A stretch of 64,000 nucleotides of DNA from Stentor roeselii (GCA_006503475.1 RSEH01000163.1:1-64000); one strand, 5' to 3'. Positions 1 to 10,882 are shown, numbered from the stretch's first letter. Translations and numbers: made by a program. Notes: a model not told the origin generated them from the sequence alone.

Positions 1-605
1 ATTTTTATATTTCGAAAATTGATCTGGCTAGATTCGAATTCCAGAGACCCTGCATAAAATGTATACACGATGTATGTTTTATATTCTATTTTGTTTTCAT
101 TCATTTTTGACAGTATATAATTATAATTATTAAGTATGCTTGAGTTTAACTTCATCTGATCGCTTTTAAATGTTAATATAATATTACAAGGCTGAAACTT
201 TTCGATAACACTATAAATATTATCACTTAGTAAATTATCAGTTGATATCTTCATTTGAGGTATGAACCCTGGAGTATCTATCAAAAGTGCATTCAATTGT
301 GCTAGTTTTATTGAAAAAAAAAGAATATCTGATGTTATCGTAGAATATCGTGAAACTTGATTAGGATTTGCATTTGTAGTTTCTATTTCTGATGGTACTA
401 TTAGTTCTTTTATATTTTTTTGAAGTAGTAAATTGATAATCATATTGATTAAGCTTGATTTTCCAGCTCCGGATTCACCGATAAAGATGATTTTTATTTG
501 AAAATCTTCATTCAAGGCCTTTGTTTGTGATATTTTTTTATATTTATCAGACTTGTTTTGTTCAGGAGCCTTTGGTACACTATAACCTTGAATCTTGCTA
601 CTCAT
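1..605 (-). CDS. B-type AIG1/GIMAP-like small GTPase (B0), partial at window edge
   Basis: An uninterrupted frame runs 201 codons from the ATG at 605 to the window edge, so the C-terminus lies outside. Walker A reads GESGAGKSS (about residues 43-51), the G3 motif is DTPGF (about residue 113), and the strand where G4 is expected ends in TFYAG, as in the other B and L proteins. It is closest to the gene at 47686-49041 (both have KELV/KELIVP after the P-loop and KSDQ before the last strand). It lies just downstream of a decayed A-type gene, the same order as A1-B1 at 46-49 kb. Seen: open frame and motifs. Known: AIG1/GIMAP-type GTPases act at membranes. Inferred: an intact survivor of an otherwise decayed cassette. 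No clear GTCTA element lies in front of it. Confidence 0.8.
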   Translation of the reverse strand, partial: MSSKIQGYSVPKAPEQNKSDKYKKISQTKALNEDFQIKIIFIGESGAGKSSLINMIINLLLQKNIKELIVPSEIETTNANPNQVSRYSTITSDILFFSIKLAQLNALLIDTPGFIPQMKISTDNLLSDNIYSVIEKFQPCNIILTFKSDQMKLNSSILNNYNYILSKMNENKIEYKTYIVYTFYAGSLEFESSQINFRNIK

Positions 606-674
606 AATTATAATGGCCTGAAATTCTAAAAGTTTAAAAATTTTTAATAACCTATAATTATATCTAATTATTTT

Positions 675-2037
675 TTAAGGATTTCTATTTCCGATTCCAT
701 TTGCTAATCGTTCATAAGTTCTTATAAGTTTTTGAATCTTAATAGGGTCTGCTGTCGAAGTCTCATTTTGTAATTGGTAATTAAGATGATATAAAGCTTT
801 TACCAAATATTTCTAAACTTTATATTGAAGGATATTTTAGAAATCGATGCTTCCACAGTGGCCAATTCTAAGATAAACTCAACTTCTTTTTTATCTAAAT
901 CATCTAAAACTTCTTTTTTTTGGCATTGATTAACATTTATAGACAATCTGCTCATATATTCCACAATAGATCTGAATTCCATTTTAGGTATTTCATGCAT
1001 ATGCATATGATACTATGAGGTGGATATACATACATTACATTTTTTAGTTGAATCCATGCAGGCACAGCCTTGAAAGTTATCAGTTCCGTATTTTTCGTTG
1101 AGACTTTACTAAAATTAAGATGGAAACGGTTTTATGTTCTCTGGATATAGTATTATGGCCTGCGGTTGGAACCCATTCAATGAGACTAACTGTTGCTGTG
1201 GTATTCAATTGGAATAATTCTCTGCACTTATCTAAGTTTTCTATCAAAGTTTGAAATTCAGATAATTTGATATTTAGGTCGTTATGTGCATTGAATAGTT
1301 GAGTGTATTGAACAGTTGGAACATGTTCAAGGTTTCTATTTCCCTCGTGAATTATCAAATCTTTTCCTGCATTTTGTACAATCTTGTAACTGTTGCTTTA
1401 GCTTTTTAGGTTTATCATTATAGTCTTGTTGACTGAGACTAAAGGCTTGATTATTTAATTTCAGTTTATATTTTATTGCAAAGGAAACCACTATTCCTAA
1501 TCCTATAGAGCCTGTATAGAAACTCAATGCTACAATGCATCGATTTTCAAAGTCTTGAGGTATAATTTGAGATACCCTGCATAGGTTATATTCGATTAAA
1601 GGATTAAGTCTATTCGTGCTGCATTTTTCAAGGACAACTATGGTATTGAATGATTTCACTCTTCTCGCAGCATCGATTATAATGTTAACGTTTTCATCAT
1701 CTTCTTGAACACCCCACTTGATGCTAATCCAGGAGTATCAACTACCAGAATAGTTTTATTTTTAGTTAATTGACTTCTGATGTGGTAAAAATGAGCATGC
1801 GTTGTTTGGCTCTTTCCTGAATTGGCATCATTTCTTTCTACGAGGTCGTCTCGGTATTCTGGAGGTACCACTGGATAATTTTTGTTATGATTATTGGCGC
1901 AGGTGGCTTTCTGTTCAATGAAGGTTTACAAAAGTATTTAAAAATGTGGACTTTCCGTTTCCACTGGCACCTAGTAGCAGGATGCTGTAGTCATATGGCT
2001 CCAGAGAATCATTTTTCTTTAATGCCCTAACAGACAT
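675..2037 (-). pseudogene. Decayed A-type AIG1-like GTPase
   Basis: Starting at the ATG at 2037, the reading begins MSVRALKKNDSLEPYDYS and continues with Walker A GASGNGKSTFLN, very close to A1 at 46235. The frame then breaks several times. Recognisable pieces follow in order and in different frames: the GKSQTTHAHFY segment and VDTPGLASSG (about 1720-1850), the STNRLNPLIEYNLCR segment (about 1570-1630), the HNDLNIK segment (about 1270), and a tail reading YERLANGIGNRNP before a stop at about 675. The Cys/His-rich tail is mostly lost: the stretch around 1010-1110 keeps only traces of it. At least four frame breaks or internal losses are visible. It is the middle member of an inverted, decayed copy of the L1-A1-B1 cassette. 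Confidence 0.85.
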
Positions 2038-2197
2038 TTATAATAATCATTTGATAAGAGTCTATATTTTAAAATGCAATTATTATTTAAAATCTATGTA
2101 TTTTATTAAAGATGTCTTTAGAGAATAGATTTTACTTTAGCATAATAAATTATTTGCTTTGAATATTTAGGATAAATTTGGAAATTATAAAAACTTA

Positions 2198-2560
2198 TTA
2201 ATTAATCAGCAAAGAAATTATATGTTGATCTGATATTTCTTCATTAGTGGCTTTAAAAGTATGATCAATAATAATATAATTATCACTTTCACTTAAATTT
2301 ATGCTTTTATTTTTTTTTTTAATTAGTTGAAGCAGTTCACTCTTGGAATTAAAATCACAAGAAACTTCCAAATTGGTTTTACTATATATTCTTGATTTTT
2401 TATCAATAAGAATGAAATTCTTAGATTCTTGTTTAAATATCTTTCTATCGTGCTCACTAACAATGAAACTATCATCCTGCTGAACCCCATCGGACTATTG
2501 TGTTGGTTTTTTAGCATCTTCATTTGATTTATTCCAAGGCCTCCATAACTCATTTACATA
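2198..2560 (-). pseudogene. Remnant of an L-type GTPase C-terminal domain
   Basis: Read on the minus strand, about 110 codons are open and match the last 90 residues of the L proteins. They include FILIDKKSRIYSKTN, then DFNSKSELLQLIKKKNKS, then NYIIIDHTFK, against L1 FAILSKDFRLVCHSKQ, DYNSKRELLSQLSKENSS and DYLIIDHYYK. The natural stop is at 2198-2200. A stop interrupts the frame just upstream, and no P-loop part is found further upstream. Its place directly upstream of the decayed A-type gene repeats the L-A-B order seen at 43.5-49 kb. The 76-residue frame at 2323-2553 is an overlapping false reading. Confidence 0.7.
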
Positions 2561-3350
2561 ATCCTTGAGTAATGAATTGCCAAGATAGTCATTGATATTT
2601 TCAGTGTATAATGAGTTAAGTATTATGAATTTAAATAAACTAATAAGAGATGAAAACGAAACTTGTTAAACGATTTTAGCCAAAAAATATTATTCAAGTC
2701 TGCTTGAGGAACTTTACCTGATGATAAAGATGAATATTCAATGAGAAAGAACTAACAACGAAAGAAGAAAAATACTAGAATCTGCGATTTATTGAGACAA
2801 GCGCGATAGAATATATATTAAAGTGTCTGAATTATTAGTCTGATTTAACAAGCTGTAGTTTCAAGACTTAAAAGTAATATTTTTAAAAGAAATTTGAATC
2901 AAGTTCATCAGAAAGAGGAACAATTTGAAATTAGGGTCTGAAAGAAGCTATGTTGGATAATATGGGGTTTATTACTTAAATATGTTATAGATTTTCAATC
3001 GCAATTTTTTTGTGAATTAAAAACACGGATCTGATTTTATAACTTCGTTAAACATAAACATTACTCTTTTTAGAAACTAATCACCAATTGTAAGGTAGCT
3101 TAGGAAAAGTTTCACTTTTCAGGATAAAGCTCTAAAAAATCCATAAAACATAAAACAATTCACTTAAAGAATGAGTCCAGAATTCTTACTTGAGCAAAAC
3201 TATTAATGAACCTAATCAATTAAAATATATATTATAATATAGCACAAGCAAAAATAAAAAATTATTTTCATCTCTCATATGATTTTTCAAAGAGATCCAT
3301 ATTTTGCTTTATCTAATCCTTAAAGTATCCTCATATTTTAAAATTCATAG

Positions 3351-3370
3351 CCCTGGCCGCGCCGCGCCGG
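3351..3370. other. 20-bp GC island in AT-rich spacer
   Basis: Nineteen of twenty bases are G or C (CCCTGGCCGCGCCGCGCCGG), in surroundings that are over 70% A+T. It is followed by T-runs and, 40 bases later, by an 11-bp hairpin. The sequence is seen directly; its role is unknown. It could be part of a structured RNA, a protein-binding site, or an assembly or adapter artefact. Confidence 0.5.
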
Positions 3371-3409
3371 TTTTTCAAATTTTTTTGTGTTTTTTCTCAT
3401 TAAAAATGT

Positions 3410-3436
3410 TCTCGCTGATCAGAGGGATCAGCGAGA
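3410..3436. repeat. Perfect 11-bp inverted repeat (hairpin)
   Basis: The left arm TCTCGCTGATC (3410-3420) and right arm GATCAGCGAGA (3426-3436) are exact reverse complements around a 5-base loop AGAGG. The stem is far more GC-rich than its surroundings. It could be a terminator-like or small-RNA hairpin, or a binding site for a dimeric protein. There is no coding gene within 2.5 kb on either side. Confidence 0.7.
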
Positions 3437-6352
3437 GTTCAGTGAATATGCAACATTGTGCTATAGAAAAATTTTAAAGTATAATATATATAAACTAATC
3501 ATCTTGCTCCAATAATTTATTCATAAAACTATCAAATTACTCATTTTTCGAATATTTAGAGGAAAAGTGATTAAACCTGAGAATTGAAAGAAAAAAATAC
3601 ACCAGAAATTACATAAGTATAAATTTTTTGCCTTGAAATAAGTAAAATTACTATAATTTATACTTTACATTCTTCATCCTAAGTTCCATGTTGGTCAATT
3701 AGTATTGAATTATATTTAATTATGTTTTATTTTTTCAGATGATCTTTAGTATAATCAAAATATACTTAATATACTGCAACTTAATAAAAGATCGATGGAT
3801 TGTAACTAATAGAATTAGGAATTATCAAAAGAGAGTTACTTTTCGAATTTTTAGTAATGTTTAGAGCTATTTATTTCTTATAAGTTAAACTATATGATCT
3901 AAGGCTATAATTGTTTAGAATAATTTTTTAGTAATTTTATTAGTTGATTAATTTAGGATATTTAAAAACTTCAGACTATACCCTTGATTAAAAATTAATA
4001 AAAACCATAACTCTAATTCACTTTATTCAATAAATTTATATTAGTGTAAATTTTTTTTGGATAAACAATTTGATACTATTTTAACAATTTTCAGGACAAG
4101 ATTTCGCTAGTGACTATAATGAGGTGCAATAATAATATTATTATATATGAATTTCATCAAAAGTATACTTCTCAATACTTTGTACTTACTTTTTTCTTAT
4201 TATTTCATAAATATTTGAAATTTTGAATGATTTTTGAATTCAGTTTCTACTATTTATTCAAGGGTTCATAATTTTCTTACAAAAAGAAAGGTAATTGTAG
4301 CGATTTACTGTTTAGCTAAATTTACTTAGAGTGATTAATGAAAATTTAAATTTTAAGCCTAGAAATTAATTTCACTGTAATTAAGTCTATTGAATAAGAG
4401 CCATGATTTTATAACAATTTATTATCTAGACTTATTTATAAGTAATTACTTATCATAAAATACCTAAATAATATGATTTGTAAACACATTTGAGCACAAA
4501 TATGGTGCATTCATAATCCTAAAAAGTGATTCTAAAAAAAGTCTCGTCTAAATTTTTGGTATAATGTTCTAATGAATTACTTCATCAAGAGAATGATTAA
4601 ACTTAGAGACAATTTTTTATTGTCTTTTTTCGTTTTCCAATTTCCAAAAGTAACTCTGAGGCCATATTTAGTATACATAAAGATCTGTTACTAATAATCA
4701 AAAGAATATAACTAATCATTTAGAGTCTAGGGTAATAAAACGATTATCTTTCTTTGCTTTCAAAATTTATATATTATCAAAACTTTTTAGCATAATTTAA
4801 AAGATTTATTTTATTATTTGATTAATTTTTGAATCTAAATATTTATTTAAATATTATCTTCCAAAAAATATCATCAATTTTTTCTCACAAAATAATGAAT
4901 ATATCTCTCAAATAATTATTCCTTCCAATTTATTATTAAATCAAAGCCTGATAATATTACAATGAAACTGAAAATCTAGATATATTCACCTTGAGGAATC
5001 CTTCAATAATTTGAAACTATTCGATTTTGAGATAGCATGGGTTCACTTTTTTATAATGTCACTCTTCATCCCTTTTTTTGCTAAAGAGTGAGTAAAGTAA
5101 ATAGTGATGAATTTTCTTCCAGTAATTTAGATTCATTCTTTATTGCAGAAAAAATTGCACGAGTCAGTACTTCAAATTAAGTGTTTTGACATAGCGTCAT
5201 CTTAAGTATCTTCGATAATTTTATATTAGATTAATTACTATCTGAAATAAGGATTTCAATCGAAATTAAAGCCCTTACATTGTTCTTGGTTGTTTTCTGT
5301 ACAATTGAAGCAAATATTTTTCGAAATTGAGAATGAATTCTGTTCTTTAAGAATGGGTTAGAGGATTAAAAACTTATAGAGAAGAGGAATTTTTATAGAC
5401 TTGATTATTAGATTTTTCTTGAACTCCTGATTTTCACTTCTAATATATCAAATATAGCTCTTGAATCAATTTATTATACTGGATTTAATCAACTATAGTT
5501 CATAAAGGATAAAAAAAGAGACCAATTTATAATAGCTTCTTCTCACTTTTAAATTTTGATCAGCACTTTTTGATGATCTTGATGAAAAAACTTTATATTT
5601 TCAAGGCATATGAAGTCAATCAAACAATTTTCTTGTGATATAAGAGGGACAACCTTAACTTATTTTAATTACTTTTAAAATTTTATAAAATTTCTCTATC
5701 TAACTAAAAAGCAATTTCTTCTTAAGTTTTTTTAGGGTCTTAGAGGTTATAGTAATATTTTGGAAGAATAAAATCTGTATGAAATATTGGATTTTAACTT
5801 ATATGAAAGAAATTTTTAGTTGAAATATTTACGAATGAAAAGTATTCATTTATTCATTTTTTATTAAAAATTTTGTCTGGAATTTTCATCTGAGAATTTT
5901 TCAAGAGGAAGGGAAACTGAGAAAATAAATGGATTTTTCGGACTCAAAACTATGAATAGTTTGATATTAGAGACATATAAGTGAATAAGGATAATGTTTG
6001 CGAGGATTCTAAATACTTTGATATTTATTTTTAAGATTGGTTTTGAATATGGAAGGTATCGAATTGAGAAAGATATTTAAGTCCTTTCTTCAATGTTTAA
6101 GTTTTCTGAAGATATTTTGTAAGGTTTTATATAGTTGTATTATGTTAATCTCAGCATATAATTAAAGGCTTCTTGATTTATCCTTACAAATATAAATTTG
6201 ATATAAAATATAAAAAAATACAGGAAATTAGTAATGGTTATGAGGAAATACCTGATGAGTGAATTATTATTTCGCATTTGAAATAATGATTATTTTAACT
6301 ATAAAAAAGATTATCCTTAATCAAACACAATTTCTATATAATTCTTAAATTA

Positions 6353-8440
6353 TTACTTCTTTCTTAAATTTGAAGATAAATGAGTTCTTGCAGTTACTTT
6401 TATATAATCTAATTCCGATTTGCAGATTCGTTCAACTTGATTATAATCTAATTGTTGAGCCAATTTATTTTTTGTATCTCCTTGCTTTATATTAGTCCTA
6501 AATGACCTTCCACCGCAGCCTAATGTCCTTCCTTGGCATGCATAATTGCCACAACCTACCCACTTATCTAAAGCTTCATCCATTCTTTGTTCCCAAATAT
6601 TTCCACAATCGGGACACTGATGATAAGCAATTGAGAATACACAAGATTTTACAGATTTATCACAGACCTGATCATAATTATTTAAAAAAACATCTATTTC
6701 AAACTGAGACCAATACATATCATAATATTTTTTTGAGGCAAAGTTCAAAAATCTAAGATCTGATGCTTTAGCTGAATTCGAAAAGTCATCAATAATTCTT
6801 TTATTGTAGGAAGTTGTAGATGTTTCGATATTAGTTATCATATTATGCATACTAATCCTTTCTGTTTCTATCATTTTTATGCAATTATCATGATTCTTTC
6901 TAAGAGTTGATTCATAATATCTGTTACACTCAAGTTTAAAATTCTCTGCGTATTGTCGTATAAGGTTTGTTTTATCAACAACTGGTCGTTTTGATTGAGA
7001 ATAAAAGTTTTTAATAGCTTCTGAAATTTTTGAAACTAACCTCACTTTTAGTTCTTCTATTTTGGCATCTTTAAGTAAAGTAGGTATATCTATTAAATTT
7101 ATATTTTCATTAAAAAATTGATCTTGCTCTGATTTTATAATTTTAAATTCAATAAAGGGTGCTTCAAAGTCTTGACTAAGGCTTTCAATCTTAGTAGTTA
7201 GTTGGTGCTTAATGTTAAAAACTTTTTCTTGATCTAGTGCATCATTAATATACTGAATATTTCTTAATTTTTTTATTGATTCATTTATTTTTCGATCGAG
7301 ATTCACATAGGTCATAGGTTCCCTAGATTTTATTTCTTCGATTATAATTTTTTTTTCATTATCATATATCTTATTAATTTCTGATTTTATTCTCTCATTG
7401 AAAACATCGCCTTTAGACTTTTTTAGCCTTTCATATTCTTGATCGAAGCTTCTAATATAATAATAATTAATAATATCAACATCAAGTTGCAAATTCCTTA
7501 GTCTTATTATTGTCTGATTATAAATATCCTTGATCTTATTTATATATAAATTATAGTTACCATTAAAAATATTCCAATTAGAAGATATTTGATCCATTAG
7601 GTTCTGAATATATTTAATTGATTGATCTAAAGTAATAGCATCAATTATTCTATTTTTACTTGCCATTTCATAAAAAATGTTTAAATTCTTGAAGTTAGAT
7701 CCCAACTTTCCAGGGTTATTTTTATTTTTTATTTGATTTAAAACTTCTTGAACTTCTCTAAGATTGCTTTCATCGATATCTGCTACTCTAAACTTCGATG
7801 ACTCTACAATAATATTATGAATGTTTTCAGTCAATGGTGATAGGACTACAATTTCAATATTTGAAAAATAGTTTCTTAGGTCTTGATTATTGATTAAATT
7901 ATTTCTAAATTGTTGAGCAGTATTTCTAAATCCATTTATAAGTTCTCTAGGCATTCTATTTGCTATGGGGCACAGTATAATAAGTGAAGGTCTGTTTATT
8001 TCATTTGGGTTAGATTTATATATGTTTTTGAGAACATTGAGCTTATCGTTTATCAATGCAGTTATATCTTTAGCACTAAATCTAGAAAATATCGCAGATA
8101 CAATGACAAATGAATGACAAAGACAAAAAAGCGATACAATATCATGTCTATCTGTTGAAATATTATCAGTACCGAGTCCTTCTGTGTCTGCTATTAAAAT
8201 ATTATCTTTCTTGCAAAGTTTTACACCTTTAGATACTCCGTTATCAATTATTCCTGATTCCAGTAAATCAACTCCCATCATCATGTTTATGGTTGAAGAT
8301 TTGAAATTTCCAGCTTCGCCATAAAAAATAATAAGCTTGTAGTTTTTATTAGGCTCGAAGTTTTTTGGATCGCATATAGCATCTTGCAAGAAAGGTCTGT
8401 TATAGTATTCTTGAATTGTGATTGTGCTCCACGAAGACAT
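6353..8440 (-). CDS. GBP-like large GTPase with C-terminal zinc finger (G1)
   Basis: A 695-residue single exon. The N-terminal GTPase core has an atypical Walker A, GEAGNFKSST (residues 41-50), where the usual Gly before Lys is Phe. GVSKGVK follows at 68-74, then ADTEGLGTD (84-92), the DTEG form typical of the GBP/atlastin/RHD3 branch of large GTPases. A long helical, charged middle follows (about 250-600). The C-terminus has a Cys-rich module starting CPDCGNIW (about 608) with further Cys pairs and a GCGG turn to about 655, likely zinc-binding. The neighbour at 8504-10882 lies 63 bases upstream in the same direction. A GTCTAC element sits 28 bases upstream of the ATG. A GBP-type membrane-acting role is known for the family only. 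The paralog at 11789-13612 is about 60% identical by eye. Confidence 0.8.
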   Translation of the reverse strand: MSSWSTITIQEYYNRPFLQDAICDPKNFEPNKNYKLIIFYGEAGNFKSSTINMMMGVDLLESGIIDNGVSKGVKLCKKDNILIADTEGLGTDNISTDRHDIVSLFCLCHSFVIVSAIFSRFSAKDITALINDKLNVLKNIYKSNPNEINRPSLIILCPIANRMPRELINGFRNTAQQFRNNLINNQDLRNYFSNIEIVVLSPLTENIHNIIVESSKFRVADIDESNLREVQEVLNQIKNKNNPGKLGSNFKNLNIFYEMASKNRIIDAITLDQSIKYIQNLMDQISSNWNIFNGNYNLYINKIKDIYNQTIIRLRNLQLDVDIINYYYIRSFDQEYERLKKSKGDVFNERIKSEINKIYDNEKKIIIEEIKSREPMTYVNLDRKINESIKKLRNIQYINDALDQEKVFNIKHQLTTKIESLSQDFEAPFIEFKIIKSEQDQFFNENINLIDIPTLLKDAKIEELKVRLVSKISEAIKNFYSQSKRPVVDKTNLIRQYAENFKLECNRYYESTLRKNHDNCIKMIETERISMHNMITNIETSTTSYNKRIIDDFSNSAKASDLRFLNFASKKYYDMYWSQFEIDVFLNNYDQVCDKSVKSCVFSIAYHQCPDCGNIWEQRMDEALDKWVGCGNYACQGRTLGCGGRSFRTNIKQGDTKNKLAQQLDYNQVERICKSELDYIKVTARTHLSSNLRKK

Positions 8441-8460
8441 TTATAAGTATTTGGAATATT

Positions 8461-8475
8461 TTACAAAGTAGACAG
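8461..8475 (-). promoter_or_regulatory. Candidate core promoter element of G1
   Basis: Minus-strand CTGTCTACTTTGTAA, with GTCTAC 28 bases upstream of the G1 ATG. It is nearly identical in sequence and spacing to the element before G2, and lies in the 63-base gap after the stop of the upstream gene. Confidence 0.55.
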
Positions 8476-8503
8476 TTTTAAATTTAAAGATAACTTAACT
8501 AAA

Positions 8504-10882
8504 TTACTTTTTATGAATACTTATATACTCTCCTTTTTCGTTTATTCTAAAATCAAATCCTTTTGATATAAATTCTTTGACGTTATCAACAAATTCGCAA
8601 TTCTTTGATTTACGTTGATACCAACTCGATTTCTCTTTTTCGCAAATAATACTATAATTTAATACTTTTGAATTTTCATAAATATCAAAAATAGTAATGC
8701 TTTCAACTATTTTATAACTATTAGTTAAAAGACGTAAATTTCCCTTTTCACCACAAGATGGACATACAATAATTCTAAAATTTAATTTAGGAGTCATATT
8801 TTTTGAATATATAATAGTTGACTCGAATTCTTTGAGCCTGCTCTCAACAATATCTAAACATTTTTTTCCTAATGGGCTGGTGTCCCGACAAAAATGATCG
8901 ATTGCACTTTTTTTTAGTTTAGAAAATTTTTTGTCAATATCATAGAAATAATATCTATTTCTGAATTTTATGAGTATTTTATTAAAAATATTATGAAGAT
9001 GTTGAAGATATTCTTTTAATTTTTTCTCATTTTCATTTATTTTTGTATCTATAAATTCATATATAAATTTTTCTATCATTTGGTCTAATTCTACTACATT
9101 GAATCTCTTATTAATATCATGATCTAATAATGTTCTAATATAATTTATAGTTGATTTAATACTCATTTGATCTCTTTTTCCACAAATATCAGCAATTTTT
9201 TCATTTAAAATTTTTTTTATTTTATCTTCATTTTGGAATTTTTCTAACTTTTGCTTATAAATAGCCATGATTTTATCTAGTTTGTTTTTCCGATGTTGCT
9301 TTTTACTCTGAAGCCATTTGTTCAGCATTTCTTTATTTTTACAATATTCATTTAAATAATTTAAGTAATTTAATCTGGCTTCTTGTTCATAATTAAAACT
9401 TGATTGTTCAGTTTCGCCAATATCATGAGTTTCGGAATTTTTAGATTTATTAAATTTCACTTCATTATAATAAAAATGTTCTGATTTCTGATTATAAACA
9501 CTTTTGATGATATTATACTCTCTCATAATCTCTTTTTGTTTAGATACGTTCCAATTATCTAGTGACTCAATAGTTTCAAAATTTTCTTCTTCATAGTCAT
9601 TCAAATAATAGAAATTTTCTTCAATATAGTTTTCATCTTTAGTTTCTTTTTCAGAGTTTTTCAAATTCACTAACTCATTATTCTCAAAATTGATAAAATT
9701 TGAACAATTTATCGGTTCTTTTTCATTTGAATTCAAAAGCTGGTTTTTTTTACCAAATCGATATTTATCATCAATTTCATCAATTTTCTTGCATGTTTCA
9801 TAATTTTCATCAATTTTCTCATGTGTTTCATAATTTTCATAAATTTTCTGATATATTTCATCATTATAATCAAATTTCTGATCAATTTTCTTATGTATTT
9901 CATAATTTTCATCAATTTTCTTATGTGTTTCATTATTTTCATAAATTTTCTGATATATTTCATCATTATAATCAAATTTCTGATCAATTTTCTTATGTAT
10001 TTCATAATTTTCATCAATTTTCTTATGTGTTTCATTATTTTCATAAATTTTCTGATATATTTCATCATTATAATCAAATTTCTGATCAATTTTCTTATGT
10101 ATTTCATAATTTTCATCAATTTTCTGATATGTTTCATAATTTTTCTGAATTTTTTCATTATTTATCTCATATTCTTCAGCTCTTGTTATAGCCTGCTCTT
10201 CCCCTTCACTTCTAGAAAAAGATTCTGAAAAAAATGTCTCATGATTAAAATTTGATAAATTTTTGCATGCTGATTCTTTAATATCATCAAATTTATTGAT
10301 AAAATAGTCAGACATTGTATCAACTATTACCTTAAATTTCATATAATCAAATTCAATTTCTACTTGATTATTTATCTCTTTAGTAAATAACGGTTCAACT
10401 AAATTTTTTATTGATTTTGATGATAAATCGTCTTTCACGATATTAATACTTATCAAAATTTTTAATATTTTAGATTCTATCATAAGTAATTGCTTTACAT
10501 ATTTTATGCATTCTTTGATGCTGTTTAAATCTTTGTAATCCAAAAAATATATGATCTTAGATGAATAATTAACCAAATTTTGTAAATAATTTTTTTGAAT
10601 ATCAAATTTTATCTTGTTCAATGATGGAGGATTGCACCAAATTAAATATTCTTTGTTCTTAACTTCTTCCAATACTATTGTTACTGTTTTTGGCTCACCT
10701 TGAATGTTATAATCTTGACTAAAATTTTTTAGAATTTGAATTTGATAAAATTCTGTTTTCAAAGAAGCAGAATTTCCTAGAAGTAATATAAATTTGCATG
10801 ATTTTGAGTCTAAGGTTGCGATTTTATTGACTGTATTAACTTCTGGCTGATAGAGAGTATCAGAATAAAGTACAAATTCCAT
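8504..10882 (-). CDS. Charged repeat protein with degenerate P-loop and Cys-pair tail, partner of G1
   Basis: A 792-residue protein. Near the start, ILLLGNSASLKTEF (about 33-46) sits where a P-loop would be but lacks the GK signature (GNSASLKT), so nucleotide binding is doubtful. A further GTPase-like alpha/beta stretch runs to about residue 220. A highly charged low-complexity middle follows, with three 34-residue tandem repeats (about 245-365) rich in Asn, Glu, Lys, Ile and Tyr. The helical C-terminal half ends with a CPSCG motif (about 710) and one later Cys. The layout (core, helical stalk, Cys tail) echoes G1, so it may be a diverged pseudo-GTPase paralog. That is an inference from layout and position, not from strong sequence identity. 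The next gene downstream is G1, 63 bases away. Confidence 0.7.
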   Translation of the reverse strand: MEFVLYSDTLYQPEVNTVNKIATLDSKSCKFILLLGNSASLKTEFYQIQILKNFSQDYNIQGEPKTVTIVLEEVKNKEYLIWCNPPSLNKIKFDIQKNYLQNLVNYSSKIIYFLDYKDLNSIKECIKYVKQLLMIESKILKILISINIVKDDLSSKSIKNLVEPLFTKEINNQVEIEFDYMKFKVIVDTMSDYFINKFDDIKESACKNLSNFNHETFFSESFSRSEGEEQAITRAEEYEINNEKIQKNYETYQKIDENYEIHKKIDQKFDYNDEIYQKIYENNETHKKIDENYEIHKKIDQKFDYNDEIYQKIYENNETHKKIDENYEIHKKIDQKFDYNDEIYQKIYENYETHEKIDENYETCKKIDEIDDKYRFGKKNQLLNSNEKEPINCSNFINFENNELVNLKNSEKETKDENYIEENFYYLNDYEEENFETIESLDNWNVSKQKEIMREYNIIKSVYNQKSEHFYYNEVKFNKSKNSETHDIGETEQSSFNYEQEARLNYLNYLNEYCKNKEMLNKWLQSKKQHRKNKLDKIMAIYKQKLEKFQNEDKIKKILNEKIADICGKRDQMSIKSTINYIRTLLDHDINKRFNVVELDQMIEKFIYEFIDTKINENEKKLKEYLQHLHNIFNKILIKFRNRYYFYDIDKKFSKLKKSAIDHFCRDTSPLGKKCLDIVESRLKEFESTIIYSKNMTPKLNFRIIVCPSCGEKGNLRLLTNSYKIVESITIFDIYENSKVLNYSIICEKEKSSWYQRKSKNCEFVDNVKEFISKGFDFRINEKGEYISIHKK
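9789..10145 (-). repeat. 102-bp tandem repeat, three copies plus partial units
   Basis: The segment beginning TTATGTATTTCATAATTT recurs at 9891, 9993 and 10095, exactly 102 bases apart. The copies are nearly identical, and diverged partial units flank them. The period is a multiple of three, so the host frame stays open with a 34-residue repeat built around KKIDENYEIHKKIDQKFDY. The near-identity indicates recent expansion. False open frames on both strands here are a by-product. Confidence 0.9.

Larger units (their letters stand above)
2561..6352. other. Gene-free AT-rich stretch
   Basis: No open frame longer than about 60 codons and no recognisable protein fragment was found in 3.8 kb. This is unusually long for this otherwise compact window. 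The only structured part is the GC-rich island and hairpin at 3351-3436, listed separately. No tRNA-like B-box was noticed by eye. Old, unrecognisable gene debris is possible. Confidence 0.5.

Noticed and set aside
2065-2095. A promoter element and start for a plus-strand gene (AGTCTATATTTTAAAATG)
   Set aside because: The match to the shared element is good, but only 11 codons follow before a stop. It is kept as a caution that the element also occurs away from genes.
2323-2553. A 76-codon gene on the minus strand
   Set aside because: The neighbouring frame over the same bases carries clear L-type C-terminal text, so this reading is a shadow.
9700-10228. Plus- and minus-strand open frames of 135-163 codons over the 102-bp repeat
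   Set aside because: The repeat period is a multiple of three and lacks stops in several frames, so the extra frames are by-products. Only the long minus-strand frame continues into non-repetitive protein on both sides.
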